DNA of 64,000 nt from Streptomyces morookaense (GCF_013030945.1 NZ_JABBXF010000035.1:1-64000); one strand, 5' to 3'. Shown: positions 42,484-49,582, numbered from the stretch's first letter. The notes: a model not told the origin generated them from the letters alone. Translations and numbers: made by a program.

Positions 42484-44238
42484 TCACAGCGAGTACCGGG
42501 TCTCGGCGAGGCGGTAGAGCCTGCGCCACACAAGGCGGTTGAGGCCGACGACGTAGACGGCCATGACGGCGATCCCCGCGATCAGGTGCGGGTAGTCGCC
42601 GCGGGCGGTGGCGCGGGCGATGTAGGCGCCCAGGCCGGTGGCGGTCAGGGTGGTGCCGCCGAAGGTGACGACCTCGGAGACGATCGAGGCGTTCCAGGCG
42701 CCGCCGGAGGCGGTGATGCCGCCGGTGACGTAGGCGGGGAAGATGCCGGGGATGATCAGCCGCTTCCAGCGCTGCCGGCCGCGCACGCCCAGGTCGTCCA
42801 TGGCCTCGCGCAGGTCGGAGGGGACGGCCGCGGCGCCGGCGATGGTGTTGAAGAGGATGTACCACTGGGCGCCCAGCGCCATCAGCACGATGCCGCCGAT
42901 GTTCAGCGACAGCCCGGTCCTCAGGAAGAACCAGGTGGCCAGCGGGAAGAGGAAGTTGGCGGGGAAGCTGGCGAGGATCTGGACGAACGGCTGGGCGATG
43001 CGGGCCAGTCGGGGCGAGAAGCCGATGCGCACCCCGATGGGCACCCAGACGACGGTGGCGACGGCGACGAGCACGACGACGCGGGCGAGGGTGGCCAGGC
43101 CCAGCAGCAGCGGTTCCCCGAAGACTCCGAGCCCGGTGCGGTACCGCAGGTAGCCGAGCAGGTCGAACAGGCCCCAGGCGACGAGCCCGCCGGACGTCAG
43201 CCCGAAGACGAGGTCGCCGGCCCGGCGGCGGCCGGGGCGGACGGCGAACGGCCGGTCGTCGGTGCCGAGGAGCCGTCCGGCGCGGCCCAGCGCCTCCCCC
43301 ACGGGCCGGGCCGCCCGGCCGAGCAGGCGGGGCCAGGAGGAGCGCCGCAGGAAGTCCAGGACCAGCGAGCGGTGCACGGCGGCGGCCTCGGACTGCTCGT
43401 TCTTGAAGCGTTCGGCCCAGGCGGTCAGCGGCCGCCAGAAGAAGAAGTTGACGCCGACGACCATGACGGTCATGGTGCCGACCGCCCAGCCGACCTTGCC
43501 CAGGTCGCCCGCGGCGATGGCGGTGCCCGCGAAGGAACCGACGCCGGGCAGCGCGTACTTGTGGCCGGAGACGCTGATCGCCTCGGACGCGACGAGGAAG
43601 AACCAGCCGCCGCCGAAGCTCATCATCCCGTTCCAGACGAGCCCGATGGCCCCGGCGGGCAGTTCGACCTTCCAGAACCGCATCCAGCGGGTGAAGCGGA
43701 ACGAGCGGGAGACCTCGTCCAGTTCGCGGGGCAGGGTGATGAGCGAGTGGTAGAAGCCGAACGTCATGTTCCACGCCTGCGAGGTGAAGATCGCGAAGAT
43801 GGACGCGCATTCGAGGCCGAGCATCGAGCCGGGGAAGAGCGAGAGGAAGCCCGTCACCGCGACCGAGAGGAAGCCGAGCACGGGGACGGACTGCAGGATG
43901 TCCAGGGCGGGGACGAGGATCCGCTCCAGCCGCCTGCTGCGGGCGGCCGCGTAGCCGTAGACGAGGGTGAAGGCGACGGAGGCGGCCAGGGCGGTGAACA
44001 TCCGCAGCAGGCTGCGCGCCGCGTAGTACGGCAGATCGGCGGGATCCGTGTCCACGCGGGCGACGTGCGCCGGGTCGAAGGAGACGGTCGCCCCCTTGCC
44101 GACCCGCAGCAGCAGGTAGAGGCCCACCAGCACCGCTGCGGCCACGACCGCGTCCACCCACGACAGGCGGGACAGCCGCCCCGTCACCCGGGAGGGCAGG
44201 GACGCCCGCGAGGCGGCGGATCGCGACGGGAAGGACAC
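42484..44238 (-). CDS. Fused double-permease of an ABC transporter
   Basis: The 584-aa protein contains two BPD_transp_1 domains in tandem, at about 70-280 and 375-575, separated by a charged linker with SSWPRLLGRAARP. Each has the EAA-type loop that contacts the ATPase: ELDEVSRSFRFTRWMRFW and DLREAMDDLGVRGRQRW. The fusion supplies both membrane subunits in one chain. The start is uncertain (GTG 44238 chosen; GTG 44253 is close by). An inverted repeat 44356-44372 lies about 120 bp upstream and may be its operator. Confidence 0.9.
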   Translation of the reverse strand: MSFPSRSAASRASLPSRVTGRLSRLSWVDAVVAAAVLVGLYLLLRVGKGATVSFDPAHVARVDTDPADLPYYAARSLLRMFTALAASVAFTLVYGYAAARSRRLERILVPALDILQSVPVLGFLSVAVTGFLSLFPGSMLGLECASIFAIFTSQAWNMTFGFYHSLITLPRELDEVSRSFRFTRWMRFWKVELPAGAIGLVWNGMMSFGGGWFFLVASEAISVSGHKYALPGVGSFAGTAIAAGDLGKVGWAVGTMTVMVVGVNFFFWRPLTAWAERFKNEQSEAAAVHRSLVLDFLRRSSWPRLLGRAARPVGEALGRAGRLLGTDDRPFAVRPGRRRAGDLVFGLTSGGLVAWGLFDLLGYLRYRTGLGVFGEPLLLGLATLARVVVLVAVATVVWVPIGVRIGFSPRLARIAQPFVQILASFPANFLFPLATWFFLRTGLSLNIGGIVLMALGAQWYILFNTIAGAAAVPSDLREAMDDLGVRGRQRWKRLIIPGIFPAYVTGGITASGGAWNASIVSEVVTFGGTTLTATGLGAYIARATARGDYPHLIAGIAVMAVYVVGLNRLVWRRLYRLAETRYSL

Positions 44239-44355
44239 GGGACTTACCCCCAGCACACGGCGGCCTGTGTACCGATGATCCGGCATCGGTCCGGCCGCGT
44301 CGAGAAAAGGCGGTGCACGGCGGGTGGCCGTCGGGCATCGGGCAGTTTGCCGACA

Positions 44356-44372
44356 TTCGCATCTGTATGCAA
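44356..44372. promoter_or_regulatory. Inverted repeat upstream of the ABC operon
   Basis: TTCGCATCTGTATGCAA has nearly perfect 7-bp arms. It resembles TTGC-N8-GCAA in the promoter upstream of the magnesium riboswitch (48538-48557). A metal-responsive or developmental regulator could use both, which is speculation. Confidence 0.35.
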
Positions 44373-44425
44373 AACGGGGGTACGGAAGGGCCGGCCCTCC
44401 GGCCCGTACCCGGAGAACCGGCCCG

Positions 44426-44872
44426 TCAGTCCCGCTGCAGAGCGGCCTCCACGAGCACCCGGGCCACCTCCGGGGGAAGATCCAGGTGGCCCGTGATCCA
44501 GTCGGCGTCATGGCCGTGCGTGGCGAGCACCCACGCCGTGCACACCTCGCTGCGGCTCGGGGAGCCCGGCCGCTCCAGCAGGGGCCGGACGGCCTCCGCG
44601 GGGAACCCCTCGAAGGTCGGTCCGGTGAACCAGTCGTCGTCCACCCGCTCCGGCAGCCGGGCGCCCGCCGGGCGGGCGGCGGCGCGGCGGCGGCCGTGCA
44701 GGACGCCCACGACCAGGGCGAGGGCCACGGCACCGGAGGCCGTCCAGGCGGCTGCGGCGAAGGACATGTCGTCGCCCAGGGCCGCGTCGAACCCGGCGAC
44801 GAGCAGCAGGCCCATCGCGAGGGCCGCCAGGGCCCCTGCACCCTCACCGACGTGCAGGCGGGGCACCTTCAT
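44426..44872 (-). CDS. Small membrane protein with C-terminal GHDAxW domain
   Basis: The 148-aa protein has two hydrophobic helices near the N-terminus (AGALAALAMGLLLVAGFDAAL and AVALALVVGVLHG), a linker, then a C-terminal domain TAWVLATHGHDADWITGHLD followed by LPPEVARVLVEAA. That last 31-residue stretch aligns without gaps to the 99-aa protein at 45989. ATG 44872 has GGAGG six bases upstream. It overlaps the previous gene by 29 bp on the same strand, implying coupled translation. Function unknown; the domain looks helical and HTH-like. Confidence 0.8.
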   Translation of the reverse strand: MKVPRLHVGEGAGALAALAMGLLLVAGFDAALGDDMSFAAAAWTASGAVALALVVGVLHGRRRAAARPAGARLPERVDDDWFTGPTFEGFPAEAVRPLLERPGSPSRSEVCTAWVLATHGHDADWITGHLDLPPEVARVLVEAALQRD

Positions 44873-45269
44873 GCCGTACCTCCACCTCCTCGGCCTCTCC
44901 CCTCCATCCTTGCTCACCCGGCAGGGACCGGCCAGTGCCGGCCCCATCGGACACGGCCTGGTGCAGCCGCCAGTGCAGGTCGCGCACGCCGGGCTCGCGG
45001 GACAGCTGGTCGACCAGCCGCTCCAGGGCGACGCCGGCGGGGCCGGCCAGGGTGAGGGTGATACGGACGACGACGGTGACGCTGTCGTCCGGCTCGATGA
45101 TGTGCAGGCTGTTCAGCCGCGCCCCGGTACCCGCGAAGGCGAGTACGCACAGGGCCCGGACCTTGGCCTCGACGCGCCGCTCGCAACGGGCGCTGATCGT
45201 GCCGTGGGTGGGGGCTGCGGGCGGCGGAGGGGCGGGGCGGCGGAACAGCGGGCGGGTGAGGAGTCGCAT
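44844..45269 (-). CDS. Small protein with MgtC-tail-like domain
   Basis: The 141-aa protein has a central segment VEAKVRALCVLAFAGTGARL and VTVVVRITLTLAGPAGVALE, then RLVDQLSREPGVRDLHWRL, which resembles the ACT-like C-terminal domain of MgtC/SapB proteins (compare GVVLSLEGRGPAHPLVEELT and GILGVGLR in the gene at 31485). It has no membrane helices of its own. ATG 45269 is chosen because AGGAGG is 10 bases upstream; the GTG at 45278 is too near that site. It is 32 bp from the winged-helix gene. Possible magnesium-linked function is inference. Confidence 0.7.
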   Translation of the reverse strand: MRLLTRPLFRRPAPPPPAAPTHGTISARCERRVEAKVRALCVLAFAGTGARLNSLHIIEPDDSVTVVVRITLTLAGPAGVALERLVDQLSREPGVRDLHWRLHQAVSDGAGTGRSLPGEQGWRGEAEEVEVRHEGAPPARR

Positions 45270-45301
45270 GGGTGGCACACCTCCTGGGCGATGGGTGGGA
45301 G

Positions 45302-45694
45302 TCAGTCGGCCATGGCCTTCGACGGGTCGAGCGCGTAGCCGACCTGCCGCACGGTCTTGATCAGCGCCTGGTACTCCGGCCCGAGCTTGCGGCGCAGCCG
45401 GGCGACGTGGACGTCGATGGTGCGGGCACCGCTCGAGTTGCCGGGCCCCCAGATGACGGTCAGCAGCTGGCGGCGGGTGTGCACCCGCCGGGGGTTGGCG
45501 ACGAGATGGGTGAGGAGCTCGAACTCCATGAAGGTCAGGGGGAATTCCCGCTCCCCCGCGGTCGCGATGCGCGCCTCGGGGTCGACGGTCAGCCCGCCCA
45601 GCCGGTGCGGCAGCTGCGGCTTCCGCGCCTTCGGCTCGACGGCCGCGGGGCGTTCCTGACGGGTGCGGGTGATGCGGGGGTAACGCAGGGACAT
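45302..45694 (-). CDS. Orphan OmpR-type winged-helix protein
   Basis: The 130-aa protein has only the Trans_reg_C DNA-binding domain: FPLTFMEFELLTHLVANPRR, QLLTVIWGPGNSS and the recognition helix/wing RTIDVHVARLRRKLGPEYQALIKTVRQVGY (parts HVARLRRKLGPE and KTVRQVGYAL). There is no receiver domain and no kinase gene nearby. ATG 45694 follows AGGAG. Stand-alone domains of this type in Streptomyces are often regulators acting without phosphorylation. Being inside the magnesium locus, it may control it. Confidence 0.85.
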   Translation of the reverse strand: MSLRYPRITRTRQERPAAVEPKARKPQLPHRLGGLTVDPEARIATAGEREFPLTFMEFELLTHLVANPRRVHTRRQLLTVIWGPGNSSGARTIDVHVARLRRKLGPEYQALIKTVRQVGYALDPSKAMAD

Positions 45695-45714
45695 GTCTGC
45701 TCCTGACGGACTTG

Positions 45715-45800
45715 GTCGCGCCCCGTCAGGGGCGCGGGGCAGCGACATATGCGGCTCTGCTGCGTGGGCGCGGCCAGGTGCGCCCCTTACGGGGCGCTCG
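45715..45800. repeat. Dispersed intergenic repeat, copy G (second module only)
   Basis: Holds GCGCCCCGTCAGGGGCGCG and, on the minus strand, CGCGCCCACGCAGCAGAGCCGCATATG with GCGCCCCGTAAGGGGCGC, which match the second module in copies B and F. The CAGTTCC module is missing. The TAA stop of the 36-aa ORF lies in it. Confidence 0.75.
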
Positions 45801-45897
45801 GTGCGGGCCCGTCAGGGCCGGTGACGGCGTGCCAGTGGGCGCGGAGCCGCCGGGGCGCGGGCGCGTAACGGGTGGGGACGACGGGCAGGACGGACAT
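45787..45897 (-). CDS. 36-aa ORF with strong ribosome site
   Basis: ATG 45897 is preceded by GGAGGTGACCGT, a near-perfect ribosome site, and encodes 36 residues beginning MSVLPVVPTRYAPAPRR and ending GPDGPAPSAP. It is Pro-rich with two His and one Trp (RAHWHAV). The stop TAA lies in a repeat. It falls between the 99-aa and the winged-helix gene on the same strand. It could be a small protein or a translated leader. No homolog is known to me. Confidence 0.55.
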   Translation of the reverse strand: MSVLPVVPTRYAPAPRRLRAHWHAVTGPDGPAPSAP

Positions 45898-45988
45898 ACG
45901 GTCACCTCCGCGGGGCAGCGCGACGGCATGCCGGAAAACGGCATGGCGCAGCCGGTGAGTTGGGGAAGTTGCGGGGAGAACGAGCCGC

Positions 45989-46288
45989 TCAGGCGGCGGC
46001 CGGAGACGCTGCGGCCTCGGCGATGCGGTGCGCGGCCGGCAACGGCAGATCGGCGAACCGGGCGAGCCAGCGGGCGTCGTGGCCCTGGCGGGCCAGGATG
46101 TAGGCGAGGTGGACGCGCGGTTCGTAGGCGGCGCGCGGGCCGTCCTCGGGGCTCGGATCGCTGCCGGGGTCGTCGAGCAGGTACGGGCGCTCGGTGCCGT
46201 CCTGCAGGGTCAGGCTGACGCGCGGGCAGTCGACGCGGGCGTGGGCCTCGGGGGCCGTGAGCTTGGAGAGGTGCTGGAGGAGGCGCAT
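45989..46288 (-). CDS. 99-aa GHDAxW-domain protein
   Basis: The 99-aa soluble protein starts MRLLQHLSKLTAPEAHARVD, has a short Asp/Pro-rich middle (DDPGSDPSPEDGPRAAY) and ends with the helical motif YILARQGHDARWLARFAD and LPLPAAHRIAEAA. That 31-residue segment aligns without gaps with the C-terminus of the 148-aa membrane protein at 44426. ATG 46288 has GGGAGG eight bases upstream. It is first after the NRAMP-type transporter gene. A hairpin lies between them (46332-46372). Unknown function; the paralogy within the locus is the key observation. Confidence 0.8.
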   Translation of the reverse strand: MRLLQHLSKLTAPEAHARVDCPRVSLTLQDGTERPYLLDDPGSDPSPEDGPRAAYEPRVHLAYILARQGHDARWLARFADLPLPAAHRIAEAAASPAAA

Positions 46289-46331
46289 GGACGTGCCCTC
46301 CCTGTCGGGGAGACGGTCGGGTGGAAGTGGC

Positions 46332-46372
46332 CCCCGGGGCGGCGGAACTGGGGAGGACACGCCGCCCCGGGG
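46332..46372 (-). terminator. Hairpin between transporter and 99-aa gene
   Basis: CCCCGGGGCGGCG pairs perfectly with CGCCGCCCCGGGG around a 15-base loop in the 91-bp gap. No T-run follows on the minus strand. It may terminate most of the transporter message, leaving the small genes at lower level, or it may be an RNA stability element. Confidence 0.5.
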
Positions 46373-46379
46373 ACGTCTG

Positions 46380-48029
46380 TCAGTGGCCGAGGGCGAGCTG
46401 CACGATGCGGACGATCACCAGGATCATCGCGGCCAGCAGATACGTCCGCAGGGCGGTCAGGCCCACCTTGCGCCCGGTGGAGATGATGGGCTTGGGGAGC
46501 TCCTCCAGCGGGGGCATCCGCCAGTTCTCCTTGCCGGCGCGGTCGACGGGGGCGGCCATCGCCCACCCCTTCTTGCGGCGCCGGGTCTCCGCGTAGCCGA
46601 GGGCCAGCAGGCCGGCGACGCCGCAGACGGCCATGATGTCGAGGATCGCGCCGGTGGTGATGTCGGGGAAGAGCACCGCGGCGGTGAGGATGATCGACAG
46701 GCAGACCAGGACGGCGACGACGAGCGAGGTGAACATGTTCGTCCAGCGGCCGTTGACCCACGGGCCGAGGACGGCCTTGTCGTTGCAGAGCAGGAGCAGG
46801 AAGACCGAGGCGGAGGGCAGCAGCACGCCGGCCAGGGTCTGCACGCCCTCGGTGATCAGGCCGAGCGGCGAGCCGGGGACGATGACGATGACCGCGGCGA
46901 GCAGCACCACGCCCGCGAAGATCGCGTAGAAGGCCTTGGCGCCGCCGATGCCCCGGTGCAGGGAGTGCTTGAGGCCGAGGACGTCGCCGAGCGCGTAGGC
47001 GGTGGAGAGCGAGACGGCGGAGGCGCCGATGATCGAGGCGTCGAGCAGGGCGATGGCGAACAGCACGCCGGCGACCCGGCCCGCGTTGGCCTCCAGGCCG
47101 TGGGCGATGCCGATGGCGTCGTCGAAGTTGCCGAACTCCTTGGTGCCCGTGAAGGCGGCGGCGGTGAAGCCCATGATGGCGGCGGCGCCGATGACGACGA
47201 CCACGATGCCGAGCCACAGGTCGGCCTTCTCGTACTTCATGAAGCGCGGGGTGATGCGCTTGTCGATGACGTAGGACTGCTGGAAGAACAGCTGCCAGGG
47301 CGCCACGGTGGTGCCGACGATGCCGATGATCAGCAGCATGACGTCGGAGAGCTTGGAGTCCTTGGGCATGCCGGGGACGACGAAGTCGTGCGCCATGGTG
47401 CCGGTGCTCGGGTGGATCATGAAGTAGATCGGGACGAGCAGCAGCGAGCCGAGGCACAGTGCGATGGCGGTGCGCTCGAAGCGCCGGAAGGACCCGGTGG
47501 AGGCGGCCAGGATGACCACGGCCGCGGCGACCAGCACGCTCGCCGTCTTGGGCAGTCCGAGGTAGCCGACGGCGAGGGCGACACCGATGAACTCGGTGAC
47601 GATCGTCAGGGCGTTGAGCAGGAAGAGGTCGATGACGGAGAACGCGCCCCAGAACTTGCCGAACCGCTCCAGGATCAGCCGCGCGTGGCCGACGCCGGTG
47701 ACGGCGCCGAGGCGCAGCACCATCTCCTGGTTGACGTAGAGGACGGGGACGAGCAGCAGCAGCGTCCACAGCAGCCGGGTGCCGTAGTTCTGGCCGGCCT
47801 GGCCGTACGTGGCGAAGGCGCCTGCGTCGTTGTCGCCCACCATCACGATCAGGCCGGGGCCGACGATCGCGAGCAGGGTCTTGAGCTTGGCGGAAAGCCC
47901 CTTGCGGGGAGCCGTGTCGTCGAGCTTGATGGTGCCGAGTGCACCGCGGATGTCTCCGACGTGTGCGTCGTCGAGCACAGCGGCGCGGGGCGCCGGTGCC
48001 GGCGAGGGGTTGATCATCGTGTCGGTCAT
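46380..48029 (-). CDS. NRAMP-fold transporter, probable magnesium type (NRMT-like)
   Basis: The 549-aa membrane protein has about 11-12 helices of the NRAMP fold. In Mn-type members the metal site needs DPGN in TM1 and MPHN in TM6; here TM1 reads MVGDNDAGAFATYGQAG and TM6 GTTVAPWQLFFQQS, so the metal-selecting Met is replaced by Ala and the Asn of DPGN is lost. NRAMP-related Mg transporters (NRMT) are described with such changes. A magnesium riboswitch lies in its 5' leader, which independently points to Mg2+. ATG 48029 has GGGAGG. An annotation as manganese transporter would be misleading. Confidence 0.9.
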   Translation of the reverse strand: MTDTMINPSPAPAPRAAVLDDAHVGDIRGALGTIKLDDTAPRKGLSAKLKTLLAIVGPGLIVMVGDNDAGAFATYGQAGQNYGTRLLWTLLLLVPVLYVNQEMVLRLGAVTGVGHARLILERFGKFWGAFSVIDLFLLNALTIVTEFIGVALAVGYLGLPKTASVLVAAAVVILAASTGSFRRFERTAIALCLGSLLLVPIYFMIHPSTGTMAHDFVVPGMPKDSKLSDVMLLIIGIVGTTVAPWQLFFQQSYVIDKRITPRFMKYEKADLWLGIVVVVIGAAAIMGFTAAAFTGTKEFGNFDDAIGIAHGLEANAGRVAGVLFAIALLDASIIGASAVSLSTAYALGDVLGLKHSLHRGIGGAKAFYAIFAGVVLLAAVIVIVPGSPLGLITEGVQTLAGVLLPSASVFLLLLCNDKAVLGPWVNGRWTNMFTSLVVAVLVCLSIILTAAVLFPDITTGAILDIMAVCGVAGLLALGYAETRRRKKGWAMAAPVDRAGKENWRMPPLEELPKPIISTGRKVGLTALRTYLLAAMILVIVRIVQLALGH

Positions 48030-48173
48030 GACGGGCCTCCCTTGCCCCCGATGGGGGAGGTAGCGGGGCACGCAGCAGCTATCCCCCCTGCGAGCGCGCA
48101 GCACGGCGGCCCGGCACGGCAGTTGGCCGCACGGGTGCAGGGCAAGGCGCAATGGAGCGCGCAGGGAAGGTGG

Positions 48174-48254
48174 TTACCGCGTACCGGAGGTCAGCGAGGA
48201 CGTGCGGATACGGGGCCGACTGTGGCCCGGACTACTGCAACTGCTGCCATCCAT
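48174..48254 (-). CDS. 26-aa leader ORF downstream of the M-box
   Basis: ATG 48254 has GGGAGGAGG ten bases upstream and encodes MDGSSCSSPGHSRPRIRTSS and six more residues to TAA at 48174. It is rich in Ser and Arg. It is 88 nt after the riboswitch and 144 nt before the transporter start. A translated leader is plausible, controlling expression by attenuation together with the riboswitch, or it may only be a spacer ORF. It is much shorter than a stable protein would be. Confidence 0.6.
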   Translation of the reverse strand: MDGSSCSSPGHSRPRIRTSSLTSGTR

Positions 48255-48341
48255 GTCTCTCGCCTCCTCCCGGCCGGGGCGCACGCGGGCGCCGGACGAC
48301 ACGGCAAGGAGCGGACCGGTCCTCATGACCGGTTCACCCCA

Positions 48342-48510
48342 ACTCGTCAGAGCTTTGGCACTCCACGGCGTATTCCCCTTCAGCGGGGCAGCCACTTGGG
48401 GTCACCCCTTAGGCCGGGGAGACCTGTCCTGACCCTGGGCGTCTCTCGACGTCGTGGGGTCAGTGGCCTGTGTCCGTGAAGACGCCTCACCGAACGAGGT
48501 GCCTGATGCT
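48342..48510 (-). promoter_or_regulatory. M-box (ykoK) magnesium riboswitch
   Basis: On the minus strand the segment shows the M-box landmarks in order: CTCGTTCGGTGAGGC, CACTGACCC, GTCGAGAGACGCC, AGGGTCA and finally GGAGTGCCAAAGCTCTGACGAG. These match the B. subtilis mgtE leader words CGUUAGGUGAGGC, GUCCAAAGACGCC, UGGGUCA and CAGUGCUAAAGCUCUACGA. P1 closes as CTCGT with ACGAG. In the Mg-bound state this aptamer reduces expression of Mg transporter genes; the gene downstream is the NRAMP-type transporter. A hairpin ACCGGTCATGAGGACCGGT (on the minus strand, about 48317-48335) follows and may be part of the expression platform. Confidence 0.85.
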
Positions 48511-48524
48511 TTCGAACGCTCAGC

Positions 48525-48555
48525 AGCATAGCCCCTTACTTGCGCATGAACGCAA
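48525..48555 (-). promoter_or_regulatory. Promoter of the riboswitch transcript
   Basis: TATGCT (48530-48525) lies 19 bp after TTGCGT (48555-48550) on the minus strand. The -35 lies in the dyad AGTTGCGTTCATGCGCAAGT (48557-48538), so a regulator could act here besides the riboswitch. The start of transcription would be about 10 bases before the riboswitch. Confidence 0.55.
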
Positions 48556-48583
48556 CTACTTGACACAAGCTTGACCCTCTGCC

Positions 48584-48624
48584 CAAGAATGCGGGCCGCT
48601 CCCCGGGGGAAAGAACGGCCCGCA
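48584..48624 (-). terminator. Terminator of the quinone oxidoreductase gene
   Basis: TGCGGGCCG and CGGCCCGCA form a 9-bp stem with a 17-base loop, followed on the minus strand by TTCTTGGG. It insulates the riboswitch transcript from the upstream gene. Confidence 0.75.
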
Positions 48625-48640
48625 CGACCCGTGCCTCCGC

Positions 48641-49582
48641 CTACGGGAGGGTGAGCACGACCTTGCCGGTGACGCGGCCCGTGTCACCCAACTCATGGCC
48701 CTTGGCGGCCTGTTCGAGCGGGAACGCGGCCTCCACGACGGCCCGGAGCCGGCCCGCGGCGACCAGGTCCGCGATGGCGCGCATGCCTCCCTGGTCGGCC
48801 TCGACGAGCAGCGGCCGGGCGCGGACGCCGAGGGCGGCGGCCTGCTCGGCGAAGTCCCCGGGGAGGTCGGTGAAGGCGATGGACAGCAATTGGCCGCCGG
48901 GCTTCAGAACCTTGAGCGAGCGGACGGCCGTCTCGCCGCCGAGCGCGTCGAGGACCACGTCGACCGGCTCGATCGCGGTGAAGTCCGCGGTGCGGTAGTC
49001 GACCAGTTCGTCGGCGCCGAGCTCGCGCAGGAGCGCGTGCTTGGGCGCGCTGGCCGTGCCGATCACGTATGCGCCGCGCTCCTTGGCGATCTGCACGGCG
49101 AGGTGCCCGACCCCGCCCGCCGCGGCGTGGATCAGCACCCGCTGCCCCGGCTGCACGTCCGCCGCGTCCACCAGGACCTGCCAGGCGGTCAGGGCGGCGA
49201 GCGGGATCGCGCCCGCCTGGACGTGGTCGACGTTCGCCGGCTTGCGCACCAGCGCGCGGGCCGGGGCGACCACGTACTCGGCGAAGGAGCCCACCCCGTG
49301 CGGATAGGGCAGCATGCCGAACACCTCGTCGCCCGGCTCGTGCAGCGTGACGCCCAGGCCCGCTTCCTCGACGACGCCGGAGACGTCCCAGCCGAGCACC
49401 AGCGGGAGGCGGTCGAGGAACCCGGGGCGCTGCCGGTGCTTCCAGTCGGTCGGGTTCATGCCCGCCGCGCGGACGCGGACGAGAACTTCGGAGGGGCCGG
49501 GTACGGGACGCTCGACGACGGTCTCGCGCACGGCCTCCGGGCCGCCGTAGATGTTCTGGCTCATTGCTTTCATGGTGGTCAT
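48641..49582 (-). CDS. NADP-dependent quinone-oxidoreductase-type MDR protein
   Basis: The 313-aa protein is a zinc-free medium-chain reductase of the zeta-crystallin/QorA kind. The first domain has the typical VLVRVRAAGMNPTDW; the nucleotide-binding motif is LIHAAAGGVGHLAVQIAK, and DALGGETAVRSLKVLKPGG is conserved. It would reduce quinones or enones with NADPH. Two possible starts, ATG 49582 and 49573; I favour the first because GGAG lies just upstream. Divergent from an AraC-type regulator 72 bp away, its likely activator. Confidence 0.93.
   Translation of the reverse strand: MTTMKAMSQNIYGGPEAVRETVVERPVPGPSEVLVRVRAAGMNPTDWKHRQRPGFLDRLPLVLGWDVSGVVEEAGLGVTLHEPGDEVFGMLPYPHGVGSFAEYVVAPARALVRKPANVDHVQAGAIPLAALTAWQVLVDAADVQPGQRVLIHAAAGGVGHLAVQIAKERGAYVIGTASAPKHALLRELGADELVDYRTADFTAIEPVDVVLDALGGETAVRSLKVLKPGGQLLSIAFTDLPGDFAEQAAALGVRARPLLVEADQGGMRAIADLVAAGRLRAVVEAAFPLEQAAKGHELGDTGRVTGKVVLTLP

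Noticed and set aside
46194..48479. A 761-aa open frame on the plus strand across the transporter and the riboswitch
   Set aside because: Antisense to a clear membrane transporter; composition is a D/G/A/R-rich shadow with no domain and no ribosome site.
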